64,000 nucleotides of DNA from Anolis sagrei (Eukaryota > Chordata > Lepidosauria > Squamata > Anolidae): positions 72,795,955 through 72,859,954 of the forward strand of contig NC_090034.1 in the NCBI RefSeq assembly GCF_037176765.1, given 5' to 3'. Positions 1 through 10,378 of this stretch are shown here, one piece after another. The notes below the pieces were generated by a model. That model was given only the letters and a program-made list of their open reading frames with translations, searched no databases and was not told where the DNA came from. The position numbers and the translations under genes were made by a program. Position 1 is the stretch's first letter. Each line of letters begins with the position of its first letter.

Positions 1-68
1 TCTAAGTCCCTCAAGAGAGGTGAGAAGGCCGGTATACAAAACTTTTAAATAAAATAAAATAAATAAAG
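1..68 (+). mobile_element. 3' tail of a CR1/L2-type LINE
   Basis: The sequence runs from a GAGAAGGCCGGTATACAAA-type 3' end into a TAAAATAAATAAA tail. The same kind of ending (a short GC-rich stem followed by an A/T-rich microsatellite-like tail) closes the better preserved LINE copies at 6844 and 63815. The body of the element lies outside the window. Confidence 0.5.
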
Positions 69-165
69 CTTCAGTTGAGACACTTTTTCCCCATGATAAG
101 TCTTCTAGGAGTGGATTTCCCTTCCGTAGGGAAGATTTCTCTCACCTCCTTTTGTCTCAGCCCCG

Positions 166-222
166 TTCTTAACTATGAGTTGTTTGTAAGTTGAATGTTT
201 GTAAGTCAGGGACTGCCTGTAT
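166..222. mobile_element. End fragment of a short DNA transposon
   Basis: It contains GTTTGTAAGTTGAATG and GTAAGTCAGGGACTGCC. A second copy of the same family, in the opposite sense, is at about 60703-60800 (ACAGTCCCCAACTTACAAAC). It looks like one terminal arm of a MITE; the other end is not visible. Confidence 0.4.
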
Positions 223-237
223 TGCAGGAGTTTTTTT

Positions 238-497
238 TTGTTGTGTCAGGAGCGACTTGAGAAACTGCAAGTTGCTTCTGGTGTGAGAGATAGGCCGTCT
301 GCAAGGACGTTGCCAGGGGACGCCCAGATGATTTGATGTTTTATCATCCTTGTGGGAGGCTTCTCTCATGTCCCCGCATGAGGAGCTGGAGCTGATAGAG
401 GGAACTCATCTGCCTCTCCCCAGATTCGAACTTGCGACCTGTCGGTCTTCAGTCCTGCCACCACAGGGGTTTAACCCACTATGCCACCGGGGGCTCT
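238..497 (-). mobile_element. tRNA-derived SINE (CAAGTCGCTCCTGACA-tail family)
   Basis: Read on the minus strand it starts with a tRNA-like head (GGTGGCATAGTGGGTTAAA, then a box-B-like GGTCGCAAGTTCGAATC). It ends with the characteristic AAGCAACTTGCAGTTTCTCA tail. Five other copies of this family are in the window. This is the second abundant squamate tRNA SINE, distinct from the Sauria SINE. Confidence 0.85.
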
Positions 498-574
498 CAT
501 GAGGGCTCTCATGGTAGAGTACTTTGAATGCTAGAATAAGACACTGGAGGCTGGTGTTCATTCCAACTCCCACT

Positions 575-735
575 CAGCCATATAAACCTACTGGGTGATC
601 ATAGGCAAGGCACACCCTTTCGGGCTCAGAGGAAGACATTCGCAAACCCCATCTGAATCAATCTTGCCAAGATAAAAACGAGAGTAGGGTTGCCTTCAGC
701 TGAAATTAACTTGAATACAGATAGCAATAATTAAG
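575..735 (+). mobile_element. MIR/CORE-SINE-like fragment
   Basis: The CTGGGTGATCATAGGCAAGG stretch matches the conserved MIR core, followed by CAGAGGAAGACATTCGCAAA and a TCTTGCCAAGATAAAAAC segment typical of reptilian MIR-derived SINEs. It is old and has no recognisable tRNA head. Confidence 0.5.
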
Positions 736-769
736 TAGAGAATATTGGGGAATCTTTCAAATACCTTTC

Positions 770-1084
770 TCTTTCTCTTTTTTTAATTATTATTTTAATT
801 TATTTATGGTGCACACTGGAAACAAAACTGACACCAGAAAAAACAGAAAAAAGAAAAAAAGATATACAAAAGAATGGTATACAGTCAGTGCTTGTTAAAC
901 ATATGAAAAATCAACTTTGATTGTACAGTTATTGTACCTTGGCTTTTATTGTCCCTCTAACACCACACCTGTGAACCCAACCCCCATGACCTCTGACACC
1001 ACTCAAAATGGATCACATAACTAATCCACAACTACCCACATGTCTTCTTTCACTAAATTCCCTTTATGGCGATCTTCAAATCTA
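770..1084 (-). mobile_element. A/T-rich stretch, probably L1 3' UTR
   Basis: On the plus strand a CT-rich run is followed by an A-rich block (GAAAAAAAGATATACAAAAG) and no coding potential. It lies on the 3' side of L1 coding pieces at 1476-2640 on the same strand, so it is most simply the 3' UTR of that L1. Assignment is by position only. Confidence 0.3.
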
Positions 1085-1312
1085 CTTTTGTCTTCTTTTC
1101 GAGATATTCAATTGGCAACCTTCATTATTTCCTCTTCTGCTGCTATTTGTCAGTTTGGCCATTTGGATTTTTCTGTCGTTCATCCCTGTGTGTTTCTTGG
1201 ACACAAGCACATCACATTTCTTATCTCGGCACAGTTCATAGAGCAGTTGTTCTTTGGCAGTTGACATGCCTTCAATGTTGATTGAGATTATTGACATGGT
1301 TGGTCCTGAAAA
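1085..1312 (-). mobile_element. LINE endonuclease N-terminal fragment
   Basis: The minus strand encodes GPTMSIISINIEGMSTAKEQ followed by LLYELCRDKKCDVLVSKKHT, the start of an apurinic-like endonuclease domain in which the VSKKHT position corresponds to the usual V-Q-E-T-H motif. The E is missing, so the nuclease motif is damaged. It may be the same family as the reverse-transcriptase remnant at 43360-44575, but nothing here overlaps to prove it. Confidence 0.6.
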
Positions 1313-1329
1313 GGTCCGTTGGTTGGTTT

Positions 1330-1474
1330 GCTTGTTTGGTTGCATGCTGCAAGTTGCTTCCGGTTGCTTCTGGAGTGAGAGAATCAGCCGTCTACAAAGA
1401 CATTGTCCAGGGGATGCCCGGATATCTTGCAATCCTGCGGGGAGGCTTCTCTCATGTCCCATGGCCATTTGGAA
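1330..1474 (-). mobile_element. Truncated tRNA SINE (CAAGTCGCTCC-tail family)
   Basis: It matches the 3' half of the SINE at 238-497 (GCCGTCTACAAAGACATTG, GGAGGCTTCTCTCATGTCCC) but lacks the tRNA head. Confidence 0.7.
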
Positions 1475-1475
1475 G

Positions 1476-1594
1476 TAATCTACTAATTTATCTCTCCAAT
1501 CCTTAATAGTTAACTCTTATTCCCCCTTCCATGTTTTCGCTATTATTAGTCTTGCAGCAACAAAGCATTACTGTGTTCTGTTGTGCGCTGGGCC
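1476..1594 (-). mobile_element. L1 ORF2 C-terminal fragment
   Basis: The minus strand encodes a piece reading AARLIIAKTWKGE and then TIKDWRDKLVDYFQMAM, the typical extreme C-terminus of L1 ORF2 protein. It continues the L1 piece at 2352-2640; the block between them is an LTR-like insertion. Confidence 0.6.
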
Positions 1595-2351
1595 TGTAAA
1601 TAGTTGTCTTTAAAACAGGACGTGCAACCTTTGCCTAACGGGAAGCCAGGGGGCCTAAAGAGAAGTTCTCAGAGGTTTCCACCACAAACAGTCTTTCGAT
1701 GGTTTGAGAAGTACAACAAAGTCTTTTATTAATGAACAATCAAACAGAAACTTCTCTTGTCTTCAGTAAAGTTAAGTAAATGATTCCAAGCTTTTGGGCA
1801 ACTGGTGAATTCCTAATCTTGCCCACGAAGGATAGGCAACTATCTTCAATAACTTCTTCTTTAAAGGAAAATCCCCTTTTTAACTTCTCCCAGGCTGACT
1901 GAATCTTAAACCTAACTGATGTGGGCACCACTACCGGGTTGAACTGTGTCTTAAAGCAAGGCCTGTAGTCTCTTCAGCTGGAGTTCTTTGATCTTTAGGG
2001 CTGTTTCCCTGGAAAGTCTTTGGAGACTCTTTTCCTTCTGTTTCTGTTGGAATTGCTGTAACCCTAGAAATTCTTAAAGGTTGAAGCTTTTGTACAGGAA
2101 ACGTTTACACACGTCCTGTACATTGGCTAACCTAGCTGAGACTAACTAAAAAAATGGCTCCCATTCCTTCCCAATTGCCCTGAGCAAGGGGCGGGACCAA
2201 AACTTAATGATGATGGACAGGTGGCTTGCCTTGTAACTGTAAGCAAAAGAAGCCACCTATCTGCAGAGTCCCTGAAACCTAGGACTGCAAACAAACATTT
2301 AATGTAAAGCAAACAAAATTGGAGCTCCTGGTACAGCTGTACCAGAACAAC
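1595..2351 (-). mobile_element. LTR-like block interrupting an L1 copy
   Basis: A block of about 755 bp separates two collinear L1 pieces. It begins TGTAAATAG and ends CCAGAACA, so both strands have TG...CA ends. On the minus strand it carries an AATAAA signal followed by a short 3' segment, as in a retroviral-type LTR. It has no coding potential and resembles a solo LTR fossil. No clear short target duplication was found, so the family and exact ends are uncertain. Confidence 0.4.
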
Positions 2352-2640
2352 TGACAGATATCTTCATAGCCTGCGCTAATACACCTTCTGAATATTCCTA
2401 ATAAGCACATTTCTGGGTTTTTCTTGACTTTTTGTTAATCATTTTGTTTGTTTGTTTCACCACTTTTTCCCATAATTCTTTAACTATGTTACAGGTCCAC
2501 CAAACGTGGAAAAAAGAACACTTCACCTTCTTACGTCTCCAGGAAGCCCCTCGTCCTGTTTTCTCTATTTTAGCCAGTAACTCTGGAGTTATGTAGGTTC
2601 TGTAAAACATTTTAAACATATTTTCTCTTCTCCCTTGTAT
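2352..2640 (-). mobile_element. L1 ORF2 fragment
   Basis: The minus strand encodes FKMFYRTYITPELLAKIEK and then KCSFFHVWWTCNIVKELW, matching the conserved cysteine/tryptophan region near the C-terminus of L1 ORF2 protein. The upstream reverse-transcriptase part is missing. Together with 1476-1594 it forms one old L1 3' end. Confidence 0.65.
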
Positions 2641-3115
2641 TCACCACAAAACCCCTGGATGGCCTTGGTTAGTGTTGCCCTCAGACTGCTGTACCTTGCA
2701 GGGTTACTGTGGTGGTGAGCACAGGTGTCCTATACCCTGACCCCTGTGAATGTGGTGGGCTGATGGTACACACATTGGGCAAAAAGCAGGATAGAAAGTG
2801 ACTAATGTATAAGTACCAGACACAGCAGTCATTCGTGCCATCTGTAACCCAATGAGTGAACACAGTGAGAATTCTGTTGAGATCCTGCCCCGCCTTGCAG
2901 GACTGCTGGTTGCTGGAGTTGCTTGAGGCAACAGAAGGACTACCCGCAAGTGGAAGGCAGGCCTTAACAAATGTCTAGTAATAGTAACTGTATATCAGGT
3001 ACAAAAACACACCCAGTAAGCAACTGGGTGCAAAAGTAATCTACTTCCCACCAACATTTTGCCAAAGCTGTTAACATAAAATAAGTCTCTTAATTACAAA
3101 ACTTTGATTTCTATA
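2641..3115. other. No feature recognised
   Basis: Mixed-composition sequence with no supported ORF, no tRNA-like head and no repeat shared with the rest of the window that I could see. Confidence 0.5.
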
Positions 3116-3262
3116 ATTTATTTATGTATTTATTTACAGTATATTATATTCCACCCTTCTCACCCCGCAGGGGACTCAGGGCGGATTACAATGCACATAT
3201 ACATGGCAAACATTCAATGCCATTAGACATACAACATACATAGAGGCAATTTAACATTCCAG
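3116..3262 (-). mobile_element. 3' end of a CR1/L2-type LINE
   Basis: On the minus strand the CCCTGAGTCCCCTGCGGGG stem and an A/T-rich tail reproduce the end also seen at 63895-64000. It is 5'-truncated with no coding part left. Confidence 0.6.
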
Positions 3263-3845
3263 CTTTCCGGCTTCATGAGGGTATGCTCGATTCTGGCCAC
3301 AGGGGGAGCTGCTGCTTCACCGTGTACTTGTGACACCGAGTCCTTGATAGAGCACTTCCTCATTCTTACACATGCTGCTGAAAGGTTTTATGGTGTTGTA
3401 AATTAGTTAAATTAGCCTTGACAGATGCAACTGTCTTTCAGGCTGCAAAGCTCAACAGCAAGCTAGACTATTAATGTTTGGGAGCTCACTCTGACCTGGG
3501 CTGGCTTTGCTCATGACCTCTCAGTCAGTAGTGATCTAATGCAGCTGGCTACTAACTAGCTGCACCACAAGCCTGGTCTCATGGGTGAAACGTTTGATTT
3601 CTCTCTTGTTCAAGTCAGAGTGTAAACCATACCAACGGGAAATGCCTCTTCTCAAATTGAAGGCATTAATAAAACACCTTGTTTCAAAAATATGTTTTAA
3701 ATGTATAATTCTTGTTGCACAATGGATGATGAGGAGTAGCTTCTTTTCAAGTTGATGAAACAAGTCAAACCTAAGTGTTAATAGATCTTGGGCAAGTTAT
3801 CTTTATTGACTACAAGTTCCAGAATACCTTAGGTAGCATGAACAG
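3263..3845. other. No feature recognised
   Basis: No credible coding region, RNA gene or repeat was seen. A 75-codon ORF on the minus strand in this stretch has no recognisable motif. Confidence 0.5.
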
Positions 3846-4411
3846 ATTTAGTTTCATTCACCTGACTAAATTTGGCACAAATACCCGATACGTCCAAATT
3901 TGGGGGGATTTATTTTGTCATTTGGGAGTTGTAGTTGCTGGGATTTATAGTTAACCTACAATCAAAGGGCATTCTGAACTCCACCAGTGATGGAATTGAA
4001 CCAAACTTGGCACACAGAACTCCCGTGGCCAACAGAAAATGCTGGAAGGCTTTGGTGGGCATTGACCTTGAATTTTGGAGTTGTAGTTCACCTACATCCA
4101 GAGAGCACTGTGGACTCAAACAATGATGGATCCGGAGCAAACTTGGCTGGAATACTCAATATGTTCAAATGTGAACACTGGTGGAGTTTGGGGAAAATAG
4201 ACTTGGGAGTTGTAGATGCTGGGATTTATAGTTCTCCTATAATCAAAGAGCATTCTGAACCCCACCAACAATAAAATTGGACCAAACTTCCCACACAGAA
4301 CCCCCATGGCTAACAAAAAATACTGTGTTTTCTGATGTTTTTCGGAGACCTTTTTAACACCCCCCTCACAACCCCCCCAAGGGTCCCGGCCCCCATCTTG
4401 AGAATTCTGGA
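3846..4411 (-). mobile_element. Non-autonomous hAT element, one end missing
   Basis: It contains the internal modules of the family best seen at 31129-31869: AGTTGTAGTTGCTGGGATTT, CAATCAAAGGGCATTCTGAA and the GGTCCCGGCCCC run near the terminal repeat. The right terminal repeat is degraded (CTTGAGAATTCTGG) and the left terminus is gone. No transposase is encoded. Confidence 0.8.
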
Positions 4412-4605
4412 CCATATCTTATTGCACTGTGTAATAGTCACACTTCTTATCCACTTCTTTTTTGGATGAAAAGGGTGTGTGTGACTGTTATGCGGTGAAT
4501 GGATGAATTATTCTGATTTCCACTATGGCTTACAAACCTCTTCCATCATGTCCCAGGTTGCATTGGTTTGGAAGGAGCCCAGCAAGCAAGGTGTGGCTGT
4601 GAGTC

Positions 4606-4893
4606 ATAGAATCACAGAATAATGAAGTTGGAAGAGATCACAGGGGCTATCCATTCCAACTCCCTGTCATGCAAGAAAAGCACAATCAAAGCACTCCTGA
4701 CAGAGGGCCATCCAGCCTCTGTTTAAAAACCAAAGAAGGAGCATCCACCATACTCAGAGGCAGAGAGTTCCACTGTTTAACAACTTTTATGGTCAGGAAG
4801 TGCTTCCTAATGTTTAGGTGTCATTTGTACCCATTGCTCCAAGGCTCCAGGGCAGCAGAAAACATCCCTCTGACAGCCTTTCAAATATTTAAA
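4606..4893 (-). mobile_element. CR1 LINE 3' end
   Basis: The plus strand begins CATAGAATCACAGAATAATG, the reverse complement of the classical CR1 terminal repeats, and continues with CR1 3' coding and UTR sequence (GGCCATCCAGCCTCTGTTTA). It sits exactly where the matching right arm of the surrounding transposon reads straight through, so this is an insertion and the empty site is preserved at about 6925-6940. Confidence 0.85.
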
Positions 4894-5336
4894 TCAGCAC
4901 AAAATTCTGAACTACCGTATTTTATTGCATAATAGTTGCCATCGCATAATAGTTGCACCCTCATGTTCAGAGTGGCAAAAATAGAATTTTAGTATTCCTT
5001 GCATAATAGTCGCTCTTTTAGTTCACTTGCCTGGGTGAGAGAGTAAAGGGTGAGACTTCCCTGCACATCTGCCCTTTTGGTGCTACAGGGATTTCCTCAG
5101 CTGCTGGTCAAATAAATGTCGTAGTGCCAAGGAAAGGGGACAAGTTCACAGTGGAGTGAAAATTCACATTCCTACATACCCAACTCTTTTCCAGCTAAGT
5201 GGCTTCACTCGGCTGCTGACCAAGTAAAGCCCGGTAGCGCCAAAAAGGCAGATGCACGGGGGAGTCGCACCCATCAATCACTCGTCCAGGTGAGTCAACA
5301 AAGTGTGCAACCATTATGCAAGGAATACTAACATTC

Positions 5337-6844
5337 AGATCTGGCCACAGTGGTCCACGCTCTTGTTACATCCCAAATAGATTACTGCAACGCACTCTAT
5401 GTGGGGTTGCCTTTGAAGACTTTTCGGAAACTTCAGTTAGTCCAACGGGCGGCGGCTAGATTACTCACCGGAGCGTCATACAGGGAACATACCACCCCTC
5501 TGTTATGTCAGCTCCACTGGCTGCCGATCCAGTTCCAAGCACAATTCAAAGTGCTGGTTTTGACCTACAAAACCCTATACCAGTGTTTCTCAACCTGGGG
5601 GTCGGGACCCCTGCGGGGGTTGCCAGGGAGTGTCAGAGGGGTCTCCAAAGACCATCAGAAAACACAGTATTTTCTGTTGGTCATGGGAGTTCTGTATGGG
5701 AAGTTTGGTCCAATTTAATTATTGGTGGGGTTCAGAATGCTCTTTGATTGTAGGTGAACTATAAATCCCAGCAACTACAACTCACAAATGTCAAGGTCTA
5801 TCCCCCCCCCCCCCAAACTCCACCAGTGTTCACCTTTGGGCATGTTGAGTATTCATGTCAAGTTTGGTCCAGATCCATCAATGTTTGAGACCACAGTGCT
5901 CTCTGGATGTAGGTGAACTACAACACCAAACTCAAGGTCAATGCCCACCAAACCCTTCCCGAGTTTTCTGTTGGCCATGGTAGTTTTGTGTGCCAAGTTT
6001 GGCCCAATTCCGTTGTTGCTGGAGTTCAGAATGCTCTTTGATTGTAGGTGAATCCCAGCAACTACAACTCCCACATGACAAAATCAATCCCCCCCCAACC
6101 CCACCACTATTCAAATTTGGGCATATTGGGTATTTGTGCCAAATTTGGTCCAGTGAATGGAAATACATCCTGCTTATCAGATAATTGCATTACAATTAAT
6201 AACAGGAACAAAATTACAGTTATGAAGTAGCAAAATAATGTTATGGTTGGGGGTCACCACAACAGGAGGAAATGTATTAAAGGGGTCACGGCATTAGGAA
6301 GGTTGAGAAACACTGCCCTATACGGTTCCGGCCCAGCGTACTCTTTCCGAACGTGCCACCTCGGAGTTTAAGATCTTCTGAGGAGGCCCTGCCCTCGGCC
6401 CCACCTCTATCACAAGTGAGGTTGGTGGGGACGAGGGACACGGCCTTCTCGGTGGTGGCCCCTCGCCTGTGGAATTGGCTTCCCGGGGAAATTAGGTCAT
6501 CGACATCCCTCCTCTCTTTTAGAAGGAAACTAAAAACATGGATATGGGACCAGGCCTTTGGGTAACCTGGTAGACAGACAAATGACAATGACGACTAGAA
6601 CTGGATAGGATTATGACAATGCAGAATGAACTTACGGATTTTGAGCTTGGCGAACGTTGATCACTAGATTGGTTTTCATTAGTTGTACTGTATAACTGGA
6701 TTATTTTAATTGATTTATAATTGTTGCTGCTATGTATTTTATCTTACTATGTGTATTGCTGGCATCGAATTGTGCCTTTTGTAAGCCGCCCTGAGTGCCC
6801 CCTTCGGGGGTTGAGAAGGGCGGGGTAGAAATACTCGAAATAAA
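5337..6844 (+). mobile_element. L2-like LINE 3' fragment, split by a hAT
   Basis: The first part encodes VHALVTSQIDYCNALYVGLP followed by LKTFRKLQLVQRAAARLLTG, the region downstream of the reverse transcriptase. The part after the hAT encodes the family ending RSSEEALPSAPPLSQVRLVG. It ends GTAAGCCGCCCTGAGTG...GAAATAAATAA. An 8-bp TAACATTC flanks it at 5329-5336 and 6845-6852. It is an older relative of the L2 copy at 10931. Confidence 0.85.
5581..6315 (+). mobile_element. Non-autonomous hAT element, complete
   Basis: Terminal repeats are CAGTGTTTCTCAACC and GGTTGAGAAACACTG. It is flanked by the 8-bp duplication CCCTATAC at 5573-5580 and 6316-6323. The interior holds three copies of a ~135-bp module and no transposase. 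It is inserted in an L2-like LINE; the same LINE site is hit again at 39978. Confidence 0.95.
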
Positions 6845-7296
6845 TAACATTCCAAGTTTGCCACTCCAGAAATGGGGGTGCAACTATTATGTGATGAAAT
6901 ACGGTCGTTCAGAATTTTGTGCTGATTTGACTCACAGCCACACCTTGCTTTCTGGGATCCTTCCAAACCAATGCAACTAGGGACATGATCAAAGAGGTGT
7001 GTAGGCCATAATGGAAATCAGAATCTTTCATCCATCCCAAACCAAGCACAAACAAGGGCCAAAGGTTTGCCAGCGAGACATGCCTCTGAGTACAAAGGGG
7101 GCCAGGATGCAGACACAGGGCAGCAGTTGACAATGAAAGGTGGGTGTGACGCAGTCTCCCTGAGAGCTGGGCACACACCCAGGCGCAGGCAGAGCCAGCT
7201 GGGAAGGCTTAGCGGCACACCCTTTGCTCAGCCACACTCTCGCTGTAGCTGTCTCTTGTCATCTCACCCCTTCTTATTAGACCATCTATCATGGAA

Positions 7297-7560
7297 GGAG
7301 CCCCCGGTGGCGCAGTGGGTTAAACCCCTGTGCCGGCAGGTTGCAGGTTCGAATCCGGGGAGAGCGCGGATGAGCTCCCTCTTTCAGCTCCAGCTCCACA
7401 TGTGGGGACACGAGAGAAGCCTCCCACACAGGTGGTAAAAATATTTAAAAAACCAAAAAACATCCTGGCGTTCCCTGGGCAACGTCCTTGCAGACGGCCA
7501 ATTCTCTCACACCAGAAGCGACTTGCAGTTTCTCAAGTCGCTCCTGACACGAAAAAAAAA
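7297..7560 (+). mobile_element. tRNA SINE (CAAGTCGCTCCTGACA-tail family), complete
   Basis: The head is GGAGCCCCCGGTGGCGCAGT with GGTTCGAATCC as box B, and the tail is CTCAAGTCGCTCCTGACACG followed by a short A run. A 13-bp target duplication ATCTATCATGGAA lies at 7284-7296 and 7561-7573. This is the best preserved copy of the family. Confidence 0.95.
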
Positions 7561-7664
7561 ATCTATCATGGAACCTTCCAAATACTTTTCCCATGATTTT
7601 CCTATTGAACCCTAACTATTCCTACGCATTGCGAACCCACAAAGCTATTCCTTCTTTTATCTAC

Positions 7665-7921
7665 TCCAGTGGCGCAATGGGTTAAACCCTTGTGCAGACA
7701 GGACTGCCAACGGTCAGGCAGTTGGGGAGAGTGGGTTGAGCTCCCTCCGTCAGCTCCAGCTCCCCATGTGGGAATATAAGAGAAGCCTCCCATAAGGATG
7801 GTAAAACATCAAACATCCGGGCATCCCCGGGGCAACGTCCTTGCAGACAGCCAATTCTCTCACACCAGAAGCGACTTGCAATTTTCAAGTCGCTCTTGAC
7901 ACACACACACACACACACACA
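7665..7921 (+). mobile_element. tRNA SINE with (CA)n tail
   Basis: It is the same family as 7297-7560, starting CAGTGGCGCAATGGGTTAAA and ending in CGCTCTTGACAC, which runs directly into a (CA)n microsatellite at about 7898-7921. The microsatellite probably grew from the SINE terminus. Confidence 0.85.
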
Positions 7922-8042
7922 AACTACCCTTATTGCCTGAGTAGTATAATGTAGTAGGTTTGGAAATAAAAGAGAAAACATTTTAAATATTTCCACAAAT
8001 ATTTTAATGTAAGCTTTATTTTGGTACAAGAAAATATTGGAT

Positions 8043-8196
8043 ATTATTATTATTAATTATTATTAAACTTTATTTGTACCCCGCTAGCACCTCCCGAAGG
8101 ACTCAATGCGGCTTACAAAGGCCAAGGCCTCAATACACAACACAACAATAAACTTAAAGCAAAATTAAAACAATTAAAGCAGTATAATCACAAACA
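8043..8196 (-). mobile_element. L2 LINE 3' end with long target duplication
   Basis: On the minus strand it carries GCCTTTGTAAGCCGCATTGA, the GGTACAAATAAAG end and a (TAA)n tail, as in the L2 copy at 10931. It is bounded by a 28-bp direct repeat (8015-8042 and 8197-8224, three mismatches). Confidence 0.8.
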
Positions 8197-8224
8197 TTTA
8201 TTTTGATACAAGAAAATGTGGGAT

Positions 8225-8910
8225 TCAGGCCTAAAATGATAATGCAAAGATACAGAATGGGGGACAATGCCTGGCTCGAGAGCAGTAAGTATGAAAAAGA
8301 TCTTGGGGTCCTTGTGGACAACAAGTTAAACATGAGCCATCAATGTGATGCGGCGGCAAAAAAACCAATGGGATTTTGGCCTGCATCAATAGGAGCATAG
8401 TGTCTAGAGATCCAAGGAAGTCATGCTACCCCTCTATTCCGCCTTGGTTAGACCACACCTGGAATATTGTGTCCAATTCTGGGCACCACAATTCAAGAGA
8501 GATATTGACAAGCTGGAATGTGTCCAGAGGAGGGCGACTAAAATGATCAAGGGTCTGGAGAACAAGCCCTATGAGGAGCGGCTTTAAGAGCTGGGCATGT
8601 TTAGCCTGAGGAAGAGAAGGCTGAGAGGAGACATGATGAGGGCCATGTATAAATGTGTGAGAGGAAGTCATAGGGAGGAGGGAGCAAGCTTGTTTTCTGC
8701 TTCCCTGGAGCAAGGGAGCAATGGCTTCAAACTACAAGAAAGGATATTCCATCTGAACATGAGGAAGAACTTCCTGACTGTGAGAGCCGTTCAGCAGTGG
8801 AACTCTCTGCCCTGGAATGTGGCGGAGGCTCCTTCTTTGGAAGCTTTTAAACAGAGGCTGGATGGCCATCTGTCGGGGTTGCTTTGAATGCAATTTTCCT
8901 GCTTCTTGGC
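8225..8910 (+). mobile_element. CR1 LINE fragment
   Basis: It encodes KYEKDLGVLVDNKLNMSHQC from the reverse-transcriptase C-terminus, then FSLRKRRLRGDMMRAMYKCV and the CR1-typical C-terminal end FKQRLDGHLSGLL at about 8887. An in-frame stop splits the reading frame near 8400 and another lies near 8585, so it is dead. The 3' UTR is cut at about 8910. Confidence 0.9.
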
Positions 8911-8930
8911 ATTTTTTCTCAAAGCCATAA

Positions 8931-9250
8931 TGTCAGGAATATTAAATATTAACTGGGTATTTTTGATTACAAAAGTGTGAATCGAGCACTGAAAGAGTGA
9001 GTAGGCCGAAGCCTGTTAGAGTGAATGGGCCAAAGCTAGCATCACCCTGAGGAGAGTGAGTAGGCCGAAGCCTGTTAAGAGTGAGTTTGCCTCAGTGAGG
9101 GAAGTCCTCAGTCTGTGTGAGGTTAAACCTCTGTAAGTGAGAGAAGCCTAGTGAGGGAGCTCCAGTACGAAGGCTGCTGCATGTAAAGCTACTATATATT
9201 TGTTTAATTGTGGAAACCTTGTTATTGTAAACAGTGCAACTATATTATTT
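8931..9250 (+). mobile_element. LTR-like block, family A
   Basis: It starts TGTCAGGAATATTAAATATT and shares its first ~300 bases with the block at 28939-29354 (opposite strand), including repeated GTGAG...GCC motifs. The TG start, lack of coding and paired occurrence suggest a solo LTR fossil of an LTR retrotransposon. The 3' boundary is uncertain. Confidence 0.4.
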
Positions 9251-9292
9251 TGCTACAAAAAAAAGCTTAAGCAGAAAAGTAAAGGGAAAGGG

Positions 9293-9370
9293 AAAAGGGG
9301 CCTGAGGTTGTTAGGAATTGTGGGAGTTGAAGTCCAAAGCACCTGGGCTGAAGTTTGCCCATGCTTGGAT
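9293..9370. mobile_element. Half of a palindromic MITE (GGCAAACTTGGGCCC family)
   Basis: GGGGCCTGAGGTTGTTAGGA, then GTGGGAGTTGAAGTCCAAAG and TTTGCCCATGCTTGG, correspond to one arm of the foldback elements at 21256-21371 and 36831-36957. Confidence 0.65.
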
Positions 9371-9832
9371 TATCTGATCATAAACTACAGAAATATAGTT
9401 ATTTAATCTGTTTTCTAGCATCAGTGATGCTGAGATTCCAGAAGTCAGGGGTGACTAAAGTTCCCACTGGTTGCTATCAGGTCTTCGATGTCTTACTCAT
9501 CTAATTGTCATTCCTACTGGTTGGACAAACATAGTATAGAATTTAAATGTTTCATTTTGATTTACCTTGTTTTTAATAATTCCATATACTTTATTTAACA
9601 GCGATCAATCCTCTATTTGAAGGTGTCTTATCTTTACAAAGCTCTCTAGTTTAAGTTGACTTAATATATATACTCGAGTATAAGCCTAGTTTTTCAGCCC
9701 TTTTTTTAGGCTGGAAAAGTCTCCATCAAGCTGGAAAAGACTCCAGCTTATACTTGAGTCAAGGTTATTTATTATTTTAGTCTGTTATTATTATTATTAT
9801 TATTACATTTATTATTTTACTTTATTATTATA

Positions 9833-10285
9833 GAATCATAGAATCATAGAATCAAAGAGTTGGAAGAGACCTCATGGGCCATCCAGTCCAACCCCCTGCC
9901 AAGAAGCAGGAATATTGCATTCAAATCACCCCTGACAGATGGCCATCCAGCCTCTGTTTAAAAGCTTCCAAAGAAGGAGCCTCCACCACACTCTGGGGCA
10001 GAGAGTTCCACTGCTGAACGGCTCTCACAGTCAGGAAGTTCTTCCTAATGTTCAGATGGAATCTCCTCTCTTGTAGTTTGAAGCCATTGTTCCGCGTCCT
10101 AGTCTCCAAGGAAGCAGAAAACAAGCTTGCTCCCTCCTCCCTGTGGCTTCCTCTCACATATTTATACATGGCTATCATATCTCCTCTCAGCCTTCTCTTC
10201 TTCAGGCTAAACATGCCCAGTTCCCTAAGCCGCTCCTCATATGGCTTGTTCTCCAGACCCTTGATCATTTTAGTCGCCCTCCTTG
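9833..10285 (-). mobile_element. CR1 LINE 3' end
   Basis: The plus strand begins with ATAGAATCATAGAATCATAG-type terminal repeats. The minus strand encodes [20 protein letters not shown] and continues in frame to QRLDGHLSG at its C-terminus. The final 115 codons are open, so this copy is younger than the one at 8225. Confidence 0.9.
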
Positions 10286-10334
10286 TTGCTATTACATTTA
10301 TTGTTGTTATTTTTCTCTATTTATTATTATTACT

Positions 10335-10339
10335 ATTCC

Positions 10340-10378
<39 letters not shown>

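Larger units (their letters stand above)
4498..7030. mobile_element. Inverted-arm DNA transposon, host of a multi-layer nest
   Basis: The left arm (4498-4605 plus 4894-4990) and the right arm (6853-7030) are reverse complements at roughly 85-90 percent. Shared marks are TTGCATTGGTTTGGAAGGA, AGCAAGGTGTGGCTGTGAGT and the CCGTATTT...CATAATAGTTGC stretch. The interior 4990-5336 has no ORF. Three other elements lie inside: CR1 at 4606-4893, a LINE at 5337-6844 and a hAT within that LINE. The superfamily is not recognised; the outer termini and target duplication are not certain. Confidence 0.65.

Noticed and set aside
7320-7350. tRNA gene
   Set aside because: Box A and B matches here and in other SINE heads belong to SINEs with tails and target duplications; no cloverleaf-complete tRNA gene was found.
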